Under the pieces are notes generated by a model. It was not told the DNA's origin. It searched no databases and saw nothing but the letters and a program-made list of their open reading frames with translations. Made by a program: the position numbers and the translations under genes. Of a DNA stretch of 64,000 nt, positions 8,187 through 16,241 are shown piece after piece (position 1 is the first letter of the stretch; each line of letters begins with the position of its first letter). The stretch is from UBA11574 sp963752565 (GTDB lineage: Bacteria > Desulfobacterota > Desulfobacteria > Desulfobacterales > UBA11574): positions 110,624 to 174,623 of the forward strand of contig CAVVZC010000025.1 of assembly GCA_963752565.1 (NCBI GenBank), in the 5' to 3' direction.

Positions 8187-9005
8187 TTATTTCAGGAGTA
8201 ATAATGCTCCGCATCTATCCTGGGTTGCGACATCGAGGCGTGGATTACAGCGGGTTAAAGCCTGACCGACTTCATCGGCGGCTTTTTGGGCCGTATTATT
8301 CGTTTCACTGAGGTGAGCCAGCATGACATGCTTTAGACCGTCATGCTGCAGTTCATTTAAGAGGGTTTTAGATGCCGCGTTGGACAGGTGGCCGATTCTG
8401 CTTTTTATGCGCTGCTTGACAGGCCACGGATAGGGACCATTGATCAGCATTTCGTCATCATGGTTGGCCTCAAGGATCAATAGCCTGCACCCTTTCAGGT
8501 GCTCTTTGACCATGGAGGTGGCAATGCCAAGATCGGTGGCAATTCCGATTTTAGTTCCGTTCTGATTGACCGTAAACCCGCATGGATCTTTGGCATCATG
8601 GGATATGGAAAAGGGATGGATGGACAGGTCATTGATGGTGAACATTGATCCACACTCAAATTTTTTAAAATCATAAAGGTTTCCAAGTTGCGGAGAGGCG
8701 GCATTTCGTGTTTTTGAATTGATATACACCGGGAGCTTGAAACGGCGCGAAAGAACACCGACACCCTGGATGTGGTCGGAATGCTCGTGAGATACCATGA
8801 TCGCATCAAGGTTTTTCGGGTCAAGCCCTCTTGACCTTAATCGGCGTTCGATTTCGATTCCGGAAAGGCCGGCATCAATCAGCAATGACGTATCGCCGCT
8901 GGAAATAAAAGTGGCATTCCCCTTGCTCCCGCTGGCCAAAATACATACGGCAAGATTGTAATCCGGCTTAACTTGAAACTGTTCTGAAGCGGGATAATCT
9001 TTCAT
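8187..9005 (-). CDS. MBL-fold metallohydrolase, YycJ/WalJ-like
   Basis: A 272-residue metallo-beta-lactamase-fold protein. The N-terminus ICILASGSKGNATFI and LLIDAGLS match the YycJ/WalJ group; the zinc motif SHEHSDH is near residues 71-77; further ligands are in SISHDAKDPCG, ATDLG and LLILEANHD. Members are thought to be exonuclease-like or phosphodiesterase enzymes in the cytoplasm. I place the start at ATG 9005 (MKDYPASEQ) because the in-frame ATG further upstream (9068) lies inside the C-terminal coding region of dut read in its restored frame. The new start is one base after the dut stop, consistent with an operon. Confidence 0.85.
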   Translation of the reverse strand: MKDYPASEQFQVKPDYNLAVCILASGSKGNATFISSGDTSLLIDAGLSGIEIERRLRSRGLDPKNLDAIMVSHEHSDHIQGVGVLSRRFKLPVYINSKTRNAASPQLGNLYDFKKFECGSMFTINDLSIHPFSISHDAKDPCGFTVNQNGTKIGIATDLGIATSMVKEHLKGCRLLILEANHDDEMLINGPYPWPVKQRIKSRIGHLSNAASKTLLNELQHDGLKHVMLAHLSETNNTAQKAADEVGQALTRCNPRLDVATQDRCGALLLLK

Positions 9006-9006
9006 T

Positions 9007-9466
9007 TTAACGCCCTGTATGTCCGAATCCACCGCTGTTCCTGTCGGTTTCATCGAGTTGCTCCACAACTTTCAGCCTCGCCTGGTAGACCCGTTTAATG
9101 ATCATCTGGGCAATCCTGTCACCGCGTTGAACCGTATATTTTTTTCCCCCAAGATTTATAAGGCGCAATTTTTACTTCTCCCCGATAATCGGCATCTATG
9201 GTTCCCGGGGAATTAATAATCCCTATACCATGGTTTACGGCCAACCCACTTCGGGGACGAATTTGTATTTCAAATCCTTCGGGAATGGCCACAGCAAAAC
9301 CGGTAGGTATCAGCGCAACGACACCTTTTTCCAGCACAAGGTCTTTTTCAATGGCGGCACATATGTCCATCCCTGCAGCCTTGGGTGTCATATAACGGGG
9401 CAGGGGGATATCTGCATCCGACTCTGGTCGTAGACGAAGAAATTTTATAAACGGGGGAAGATCCAT
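9007..9466 (-). CDS. dut: dUTP diphosphatase (frameshifted in this sequence)
   Basis: Hydrolyses dUTP to dUMP and PPi, keeping uracil out of DNA and feeding dTMP synthesis; a cytoplasmic trimer. Motifs visible: AAGMDICAA (motif 1), RPRSGLAVNHGIGI (motif 2), SPGTIDADYRGEVK (motif 3), and after the break DRIAQMII (motif 4) and RNSGGFGHTG (motif 5). The motif-5 block is reached only after removing one base near 9161-9166, where GCGCC should be one base shorter. With this repair the protein is about 152 residues, normal for Dut, and ends at TAA 9007-9009 next to the MBL start. Sequence error is more likely than loss, as Dut is essential in most bacteria. Confidence 0.9.
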
Positions 9467-9575
9467 AGATCAATTAATGCTCTAATTCGTAGATTCTATG
9501 ATGCATTTTTATCAGTACAACTATCCCATATAAACTGAAGTCAAAAAGTTTGAAGTTTGAAGTGCCTAAAGTGCG

Positions 9576-10838
9576 CTAAGACAATATATCATCAAATACA
9601 TGTTTATCGGTGACAGGCCCTAGCAGGGTCAGTGCAAAACGATTACTTTTAAAAAGGCTTTCAGCAAGTCCGAGGATGTCATCTTCGGTGACGGCTTCAA
9701 TGTTGTTTATAATTTCGTCCAAGGGGATGTAACGTCCGAAGTGCGTCTCATTTTGTGCCACTCGAACCATTTGATTGTCATTACTTTCCGAGGCAAGCAT
9801 GAGGTTGCCTTTTGTAAATTCTTTGGCATAACGCAGTTCGTTTGAATCGACTCGCGTTTCTCCGATTTTGGAGATTTCTTTTAGAATGAGTTGTATGGAT
9901 TCTTGCATATTTTCAGAAGATACGCCGGCATAGGTGCCAAACATCCCTGTATCGACAAAGGACGATGCATAGGAGAAAACCGAGTAGGCAAGCCCTCTTT
10001 TTTCACGGACTTCCTGAAACAGCCTTGAACTCATGTTGCCCCCTAAAATGGTATTCATCAGGGAAAATGTGTATCGTCGCGGGTCGGTTATCGACATTCC
10101 TTTGGTTCCCAAACAGATGTGAACCTGCCCTAAATCTTTGTAGTGAATGTTCACTTTGCAGTGTTCATCAGGTGTAATTCGTTCGGAAAAATCATTGCCC
10201 GGTTGAATCGATTCGAATACCGGGCCGGCAATATCTATAATGTGGTTGTGATCCAGGTTACCTGCTGCTGAAACAACAATGCGTTCAGGCTGATAAAAGC
10301 GATGGAAGAACCGTTTTATGGCGTCCGAATTAAAACTTTTTATGTTTTCACGACTGCCGAGAACAGAGCGACCCAGAGAATTTTTACCCCAGAAATTCAT
10401 TCCTGAAAGGATGTGAATATATTCATCCGGGCTGTCTTCCGCCATCCCGATTTCCTGGAGAATCACCGCACGTTCATTTTCGACTTCTTTATCATCGAAC
10501 ACAGAGTTTAAGAAAACATCCGATAGGATATCGACCATGGTGTCCAGGTGGGTGTCCATCACTTTTGCATGGTAACATGTATTTTCAGTACTTGTAAAAG
10601 CGTTGGTTTGTCCGCCGATGGCATCGAATTCCTTGGCGATCTGAAAGGCCGTTCTTTTTTTGGTTCCTTTAAAGATCATGTGCTCGATAAAATGGGAAAG
10701 GCCGCTTTCCGAAAGAGATTCGTCACGGGCGCCGACATTGACCCATACCCCCATGGATACGGAACGGAAATGTGGCATTTTTCTGGTGATAACCTTGATA
10801 CCGTTCGCAAGGATGGTTTTGTTTACGCTATGGTCCAT
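9576..10838 (-). CDS. M16-family zinc peptidase (processing-peptidase-like)
   Basis: A 420-residue protein of the pitrilysin superfamily. The inverted zinc motif HFIEH is at residues 49-53 and the downstream glutamates are in NERAVILQEIGMAEDSP near 120-135. The C-terminal non-catalytic half contains the conserved NTILGGNMSSRLFQEVREKR near residue 265-285. This size matches single-unit M16B peptidases (YmxG, mitochondrial processing peptidase beta). Its gene lies 8 bases downstream of pnp, the classic pnp-ymxG-type order, followed by dut. Substrates in bacteria are poorly known. It has no signal peptide and is probably cytoplasmic. Confidence 0.92.
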   Translation of the reverse strand: MDHSVNKTILANGIKVITRKMPHFRSVSMGVWVNVGARDESLSESGLSHFIEHMIFKGTKKRTAFQIAKEFDAIGGQTNAFTSTENTCYHAKVMDTHLDTMVDILSDVFLNSVFDDKEVENERAVILQEIGMAEDSPDEYIHILSGMNFWGKNSLGRSVLGSRENIKSFNSDAIKRFFHRFYQPERIVVSAAGNLDHNHIIDIAGPVFESIQPGNDFSERITPDEHCKVNIHYKDLGQVHICLGTKGMSITDPRRYTFSLMNTILGGNMSSRLFQEVREKRGLAYSVFSYASSFVDTGMFGTYAGVSSENMQESIQLILKEISKIGETRVDSNELRYAKEFTKGNLMLASESNDNQMVRVAQNETHFGRYIPLDEIINNIEAVTEDDILGLAESLFKSNRFALTLLGPVTDKHVFDDILS

Positions 10839-10846
10839 TTTTTTGT

Positions 10847-12931
10847 TTATCCTTCTTCCTCCAGCGCCGCTTTGTAACTCAGGCGGATTTTACCATCTCT
10901 GCTAATTTCAAGGACTTTGACTTTAATCTGATCTCCCTCCTTAACGACATCCGTCACCTTATTTACACGGTGTGCGGCAAGTTGTGAAATATGCACAAGA
11001 CCGTCTACGTTGGGAAGTATCTGGACAAAGGCGCCGAAGTCCATGATCTTTACGACGGTTCCTTCGTAAATTTTGCCGACTTCAGGTTCAACGATAATTT
11101 CTTTGACCATATTTAAAGCAGCATCACCTTCTTCTTTGGAGACAGCAGCGATTTTGACGATACCCAAATCATCTATTTCGATTCTCGTGTTGGTCTCAGC
11201 TTGAATCGCTCTGATGACTTTACCGCCGGGACCGATGATTTCACGGATTTTATCCGGATTAATCTTGATGGTGATTATTTTGGGCGCATGAGGGGAGATT
11301 TGCTTGCGAGGTTCCTTAATGGCCTCTATCATTTTTTCAAGGATAAAAAGCCGGCCGACACGGGCCTGCTCCAGTGCCTTTTCCATGATATCCCTGGAAA
11401 GTTCATGAATCTTGATATCCATCTGAAGAGCGGTGATGCCGTCCTTTGTCCCTGCAACTTTGAAGTCCATGTCGCCGGTATGATCCTCATCCCCGAGGAT
11501 ATCGGAAAGGATCACGACATCGTCTCCTTCCTTTACAAGTCCCATAGCAATACCTGAAACCGGGGCTTTAATGGGAACACCGCCGTCCATAAGTGCCAGG
11601 ATGCCCGAACATACGGTGCCCATGGATGAAGAGCCGTTGGATTCCAAAACCTCCGAGACAATCCGGATGGTATAATCAAATTCTTCTTTAGAAGGTAGAA
11701 CTTTCTCAATGGCTCTTGTTGACAGTCCGCCATGGCCAATATCTCTCCGGCTCGGTCCACCCATACGTCTGACTTCTCCTACCGAATAGGGTGGGAAATT
11801 GTAATGGAGCATAAAGGGTCTCTGTTCTTCTCCAATCAACGTTTCCACCCGCTGCTCGTCCTGACCCGATCCAAGGGTCATCACGCCGAGCACCTGGGTT
11901 TCTCCCCGTGTAAAGAGGGCGCTGCCGTGAGGTCTGGGCAATACGTCAATGTCGCAAGTAATGGCCCTTATTTCATCAAATTTTCTGTTGTCGATACGGC
12001 GTCTTTCTTTGAGGATGATGTTCCGGCTAATTTTTTTCAGTGTGTCATTAAAAATGCCGTTTACTTCGCCCTTTTTGTCTGCATAGGCTTCTCCCAGTTC
12101 TTCGAATAACTCCGATTTTAAGTTGTAAAAGGCGGCACTGCGTTTACTTTTTTCGGGTATCGCCAGGGCGTCAAATATCTTTGAAGATGTTTTGGATTCA
12201 ATGGTTTCAGCAAGCGCCTCATCTCTTTGGGGCGGTATGAAGATTCGTTTTGGTACACCGTTGATTTCTTTAAGTTTCAGCTGCATATCTATAATCGGCT
12301 GCATGGACTTATGGCCGAAAAAAATGGCTTCCAGCATATCCGATTCACTGACAATATCGCCGCCGCCTTCTACCATCACAACACCGGTTTTTGATCCGGC
12401 GACAATAATGTTGATGTCAGAATTTTCATATTCGTCGACGGTCGGATTGATTATAAAATGACCGTCTATTCGTCCCACACGGACACATGCAATGGGTCCT
12501 TCAAATGGAATATCTGATATTTCAAGGGCAGCAGATGCCCCAATCATTGCAAGCGTGTCGGGGTCGTTTTCCTTGTCCATGGACAGCACTGTTGCAATAA
12601 CTTGAGTTTCAAATCGATATCCTTTGGGAAAGAGTGGTCGAATGGGGCGATCGATAATTCGGGCTGTCAGGGTTTCCTTTTCGCTGGGTCTGCCGATTTC
12701 ACGCCTGAAATAATTCCCGGGTATTCGGCCCGATGCATAACCCTTTTCCTGATACTCAACGGTCAGCGGCAAAAAATCAATCGGCCGTATTTCATGAGAT
12801 GATACAGCAGCAACAAGTACGATGGTGTCCCCATATTGAACCACAACTGAACCGGAGGCCTGTTTGGCATGTTTGCCGCTTTCGATACTCAGAGTTTTTC
12901 CTCTGATTTCTGTTTTTAATAGAGTTTCCAT
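10847..12931 (-). CDS. pnp: Polyribonucleotide nucleotidyltransferase (PNPase)
   Basis: Degrades RNA 3' to 5' by phosphorolysis and can add heteropolymeric tails; a trimer and part of degradosome-like assemblies. The 694 residues fit the family. Two RNase PH-like halves (about 10-140 and 325-540) are followed by a KH domain with the GPGG loop near residue 565 and an S1 domain starting GKIYEGTVVKIMDFGAFV near 622. FTRGETQ and GGLSTRAIEKVLP of the catalytic core are present. AGGAG precedes the ATG. It follows rpsO by 332 bases, as in most bacteria, and is followed by the M16 peptidase gene. Confidence 0.98.
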   Translation of the reverse strand: METLLKTEIRGKTLSIESGKHAKQASGSVVVQYGDTIVLVAAVSSHEIRPIDFLPLTVEYQEKGYASGRIPGNYFRREIGRPSEKETLTARIIDRPIRPLFPKGYRFETQVIATVLSMDKENDPDTLAMIGASAALEISDIPFEGPIACVRVGRIDGHFIINPTVDEYENSDINIIVAGSKTGVVMVEGGGDIVSESDMLEAIFFGHKSMQPIIDMQLKLKEINGVPKRIFIPPQRDEALAETIESKTSSKIFDALAIPEKSKRSAAFYNLKSELFEELGEAYADKKGEVNGIFNDTLKKISRNIILKERRRIDNRKFDEIRAITCDIDVLPRPHGSALFTRGETQVLGVMTLGSGQDEQRVETLIGEEQRPFMLHYNFPPYSVGEVRRMGGPSRRDIGHGGLSTRAIEKVLPSKEEFDYTIRIVSEVLESNGSSSMGTVCSGILALMDGGVPIKAPVSGIAMGLVKEGDDVVILSDILGDEDHTGDMDFKVAGTKDGITALQMDIKIHELSRDIMEKALEQARVGRLFILEKMIEAIKEPRKQISPHAPKIITIKINPDKIREIIGPGGKVIRAIQAETNTRIEIDDLGIVKIAAVSKEEGDAALNMVKEIIVEPEVGKIYEGTVVKIMDFGAFVQILPNVDGLVHISQLAAHRVNKVTDVVKEGDQIKVKVLEISRDGKIRLSYKAALEEEG

Positions 12932-13263
12932 ATCTGTCTCCTAATCTGTTTCCTAAAAGCCAAACAGCTTCAAAACCGTTTTTGTACCCCAACGTGAAGA
13001 TCTTTTTTCGTAGGGATAAAAACCATCAAAATGTATCGCACGGATTTTTCATGGGTTCGATGGGTCCAATAGAAAGGCATCTTATATTTCTTCATTAAAA
13101 TTGATGTTCTTTCAATTGCTGATGGCAAAGTTGATAAAACTTATGACCTAATGAAAGTAAAGTTTTTGATGTTATCCTATATTTGATTGAATAATACGGG
13201 CATCCAGCAATCTGGAGCCTGTGTTATTTGTTTTCGAACAAGGCCCCCGATCATACTTGTCAT
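12932..13263. other. rpsO-pnp spacer
   Basis: No gene seen. A stem (GGCATCCAG / CTGGAGCC with one bulge, 13200-13222) lies shortly after the rpsO stop on the transcribed strand and may be an RNA-processing or attenuation hairpin, as is usual between rpsO and pnp, but there is no strong T-run. The remainder is AT-rich. Confidence 0.4.
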
Positions 13264-13533
13264 CTATCTTCGCAGGCCTAAGGTTTCGATGATTGTGCGA
13301 TATCGTTTTACATCTTTGTTTTTAACGTAATTTAAAAGCCTGCGCCGTCTGCCCACAAGGATCAAGAGCCCTCTTCTTGAATGATGATCCTTTTTATGAA
13401 TTTTTAAGTGTTCAGTTAAATAAGAGATACGGTGCGTTAAAAGGCCAACCTGTACTTCGGGAGAGCCGGTATCGCTTTCATGTACTTTAAACTGCTCAAT
13501 CAATTTCTGTTTGTCGTTTGATGTCAAGACCAA
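13264..13533 (-). CDS. rpsO: 30S ribosomal protein S15
   Basis: An 89-residue protein, exactly the normal size. It binds the central domain of 16S rRNA and nucleates platform assembly. The core signature is intact: HESDTGSPEVQVGLLTHRI, LKIHKKDHHSRRGLL, and the C-terminal VGRRRRLLNYVKNKD. The apparent start is TTG at 13533 (TTG-GTC-TTG-ACA); AGGAGG lies about 10 bases upstream, which supports it. Located between truB and pnp, the conserved order. Confidence 0.98.
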   Translation of the reverse strand: MVLTSNDKQKLIEQFKVHESDTGSPEVQVGLLTHRISYLTEHLKIHKKDHHSRRGLLILVGRRRRLLNYVKNKDVKRYRTIIETLGLRR

Positions 13534-13575
13534 TTTTTTTTGCCTCCTTTTATTAAAATATAGGTTATGACGATT

Positions 13576-14499
13576 TCACATGTTGAACACACAACAATAG
13601 TCATACCTGTTCTTATCGTTGGTGTATTTTAGTACCGCCAAAAGCTTTTTGTCGGTATCGACGATTTTGATAAAACCTTCAAAAGCGTTTATTGTTTCAA
13701 ACATAAAATCGTTTTTTGTTATTATATGACCATGCATTATTTTTTTAACCAAAACTTTGTCAGCAATATGTTCTGGAATACCCTTTAAGGCATTTGACAT
13801 GCTGATGATTCGGTCGGATGATTTTTTAGAAAAAGTCAGATCTTCCAGTTCTTCTAATGTTACAGCATCCGCAATTGTAAATCCACTGCTTTCAATGCGC
13901 CTGAGTTCTTTAAGATGACCACCGCATCCTAAGGATGCGCCAATGTCTGCGCACAGGGTTCTAATATATGTCCCGGCAGAACAAAAGACCTCAAAACGTA
14001 TTGTCGGCAGATGAATTTCAAGTATCTTGAGGTGTATTATGGAAACTTGTCTCGCCGGTTTCTGTACAGGTTTCTTGCTGCGTGCAAATTTGTAAAGGGG
14101 AATTCCCTTATGTTTTAGGGCCGAGTAAACCGGCGGCAGCTGCTTTATCGTTCCTTCAAACCTTCTAAATGCAGATTGTATTGTTTTTTTAGAAAATTCT
14201 ACATTATGACATATGTCCGTAACGGTCCCGGTTGAATCCTGTGTATCTGTTTCAATGCCAAGGTGAAGAACAGCCTCGTATTTTTTTTCCCCGTGCAGAA
14301 AAAACCTGGAAAGCTTTGTCGCGCGATTGATACAGCATACAAGCACACCTGTTGCAAAGGGATCAAGTGTACCGGTGTGTCCTGCTTTTCTTGCTTTCAG
14401 CAATTTCTTAACGTGGGCCACCACCTTGGCGGAGGTTATGCCCGGGGGTTTATCAACAACGATAACCCCGCTTAATTCTTGCCTTTCAAAATTTGGCAT
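13576..14499 (-). CDS. truB: tRNA pseudouridine(55) synthase
   Basis: Makes pseudouridine 55 in the T-loop of tRNAs. The 307-residue protein begins with the GVIVVDKPPGITS motif (residues 11-23), has the catalytic aspartate D46 in AGHTGTLDPFATG, and has KRLPPVYSA-type (TIKQLPPVYSALKHKG) and CSAGTYIRTLCADIG motifs of the TruB fold. The C-terminal region is a short PUA-like tail. It lies in the conserved rbfA-nrnA-truB-rpsO string, 19 bases after the DHH phosphoesterase gene. Confidence 0.96.
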   Translation of the reverse strand: MPNFERQELSGVIVVDKPPGITSAKVVAHVKKLLKARKAGHTGTLDPFATGVLVCCINRATKLSRFFLHGEKKYEAVLHLGIETDTQDSTGTVTDICHNVEFSKKTIQSAFRRFEGTIKQLPPVYSALKHKGIPLYKFARSKKPVQKPARQVSIIHLKILEIHLPTIRFEVFCSAGTYIRTLCADIGASLGCGGHLKELRRIESSGFTIADAVTLEELEDLTFSKKSSDRIISMSNALKGIPEHIADKVLVKKIMHGHIITKNDFMFETINAFEGFIKIVDTDKKLLAVLKYTNDKNRYDYCCVFNM

Positions 14500-14518
14500 G
14501 TAAGATTCAGGTTTTAAG

Positions 14519-15487
14519 TTATATTTTATCAGCCAGACTATAAATCCTCGATTTTATGTTAGAAAGTGTCGATTCGATACTAAATCCGGCAGCACTGGAG
14601 TGACCGCCCCCACCAAACAAAGATGCGATGGCGGCAACGTCAACGGTCCCATCGGAGCGGAGGCTGACATGAAACCGGTTCGGCGTTATTGATTTTTCTT
14701 TACCGTTATGGTGCTCCTGTATCAGCGCTGCGACTTCAACATCCTCAATACCTTTTGCGTAATTAATAAGGCCGTCAACATCCTCAGGCTGTGTATGTGT
14801 TTCATCGAACATCTCTTTGGTCAGTGTCATGATTGACAGTTTACCGTTTTCTGAGAGTTCAATAGAGTCAAGGGCAAGGTTCAGAAGTTTTATGCGACTC
14901 AGAGAATATGTGCCGTATACATGCTGGGCAATATTGTGTGGGTCAACGCCAATTTCCACCATTTCCTGACAAATGGCAAAGGCTGCTCTGTTGGTATTTG
15001 AAAAGCGAAATGAACCTGTATCTGCTAAAATTCCGGTATATATTGAAGTGGCGACGGGTTTATTTAAGGGGAGGCCCATCTGTTTTATCAGCCGGTATAC
15101 GATTTCGGCGGTGGCACATGCGGACGTGTCTATCAGTTGAAGATGACCAAAACGCGTATTTGTAATATGATGGTCGATGTTCACAATTACCGGTATCTGT
15201 TTCACAGTCGAGACAGCCTTCCCAACCCGGCTCAAGTCGCCACAATCAAGAATAACGGCCATATCATAATTTAAACCGCCAATCTTCTTCACGACACGAT
15301 GAACTGCCGGAAGAAAGCGATATACCGCCGGAATGGGACTTTCACAATATAAGGTTATTGTTTTATTCAATGCCTCTAAAGACAGCCCCAGAGCGATCAG
15401 AGATCCGATGGCATCGCCGTCAGGGTGGGCATGAGTAACAACTAAAATTTTGTTACTATTATTAAATTGTTTTATTATTGAATTCAT
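14519..15487 (-). CDS. DHH/DHHA1 phosphoesterase, NrnA-like
   Basis: A 322-residue enzyme of the DHH family, likely a nanoRNase and/or pAp phosphatase. Motifs: THAHPDGDAIGS (motif I, residues 18-29), ILDCGDLSRVG (motif II), NIDHHITN (the DHH motif, near 104), ADTGSFRFSNT (motif IV) and C-terminal DHHA1 motif GGGGHSSAAGF near 290. NrnA-like enzymes degrade 2-5 nt RNA and clear pAp, the by-product of sulfate-activation chemistry; the link to sulfate metabolism here is only suggestive because dissimilatory reducers use APS rather than PAPS. Its start overlaps the rbfA end by 26 bases. Confidence 0.93.
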   Translation of the reverse strand: MNSIIKQFNNSNKILVVTHAHPDGDAIGSLIALGLSLEALNKTITLYCESPIPAVYRFLPAVHRVVKKIGGLNYDMAVILDCGDLSRVGKAVSTVKQIPVIVNIDHHITNTRFGHLQLIDTSACATAEIVYRLIKQMGLPLNKPVATSIYTGILADTGSFRFSNTNRAAFAICQEMVEIGVDPHNIAQHVYGTYSLSRIKLLNLALDSIELSENGKLSIMTLTKEMFDETHTQPEDVDGLINYAKGIEDVEVAALIQEHHNGKEKSITPNRFHVSLRSDGTVDVAAIASLFGGGGHSSAAGFSIESTLSNIKSRIYSLADKI

Positions 15488-15833
15488 CTTCTGATTTTAC
15501 AGCCTTAATAATTTTATCAATGTGTGATCCGTAATCAAACGAGTCATCGTAAAAAAATCTAAGCTCCGGCATATAACGTAATCCCAACTTAGCGGCGAGT
15601 GTACGCTTTACATATCCAAGCGCACTCTTAAATCCTTCAATAGCCGCTTCCATACTTTCTTTACCACCGGATGTAACAAAATAAACTCGTGCAAATTTTA
15701 AATCCCGTGACATCTTTACGCTCGTAATTGTAGCCGCTTCAAGACGGGGATCTTTAATTTTTTTAAGAAGTATGTCCGACAACACTTTTTGTATTTGACC
15801 GCTGACCCTGTCAGATCGTACAAACGGTTTCAT
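15462..15833 (-). CDS. rbfA: Ribosome-binding factor A
   Basis: A 123-residue KH-like protein that helps mature the 5' end of 16S rRNA and 30S subunits. Typical blocks: RSDRVSGQIQKVLSDIL at the start, KDPRLEAATITSVKMSRDLK and ARVYFV in the core, AALGYVKR-type (SALGYVKRTLAAKLGLRYMP) and ELRFFYDDSFDYG near the end. It overlaps the ylxP stop by 4 bases upstream and the DHH gene downstream, so translation of the three is coupled. Confidence 0.96.
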   Translation of the reverse strand: MKPFVRSDRVSGQIQKVLSDILLKKIKDPRLEAATITSVKMSRDLKFARVYFVTSGGKESMEAAIEGFKSALGYVKRTLAAKLGLRYMPELRFFYDDSFDYGSHIDKIIKAVKSEDEFNNKTI

Positions 15834-16117
15834 ATATTGATAATCTCCATTTCGCTGCCGATGATCTCAGCCAGATTCAGCTCGTCAACCAGATTGAAAA
15901 TTTTGTCTATCTTGGAATTTATCACCGCTCGATTATTTCCAACCAGAGCAAATCCTATCATTGCGCGTTGGTATATATCGTTTGATCCTATTTCTGCAAC
16001 CGAGACATTGAAATTGTTTCGCACCTGGCCGATGATCGATTTGACAATTTTTCTTTTGGCTTTTAAAGAATGACAATCATGCAGCCTGAATGTAACAATT
16101 CCTAAGCCGGCAACCAT
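15830..16117 (-). CDS. ylxP: DUF503 / YlxP-like protein
   Basis: A 95-residue protein with the DUF503 start IVTFRLHDCHSLKAKRKIVK and the NFNVSVAEI and FALVGNNRAVINSKID blocks. This family sits between infB and rbfA in many bacteria, as here, and is thought to have a ribosome-assembly role, though its biochemistry is little known. It overlaps rbfA by 4 bases. Confidence 0.93.
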   Translation of the reverse strand: MVAGLGIVTFRLHDCHSLKAKRKIVKSIIGQVRNNFNVSVAEIGSNDIYQRAMIGFALVGNNRAVINSKIDKIFNLVDELNLAEIIGSEMEIINI

Positions 16118-16241
16118 GATACTCTCATTTTATTCGATTGAGGTTAAAAATATATTGCCACAATATGTTCAAAGTTTACAAATTAAAAATTGACCGCTTC
16201 GCAAATCCCGTTTCAGCGGGACTGTGCTGCGCTGCATTTCT

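Noticed and set aside
9068..9068. Upstream ATG as start of the MBL hydrolase
   Set aside because: It lies within the dut C-terminal coding sequence in its restored frame; ATG 9005 directly after the dut stop fits better.
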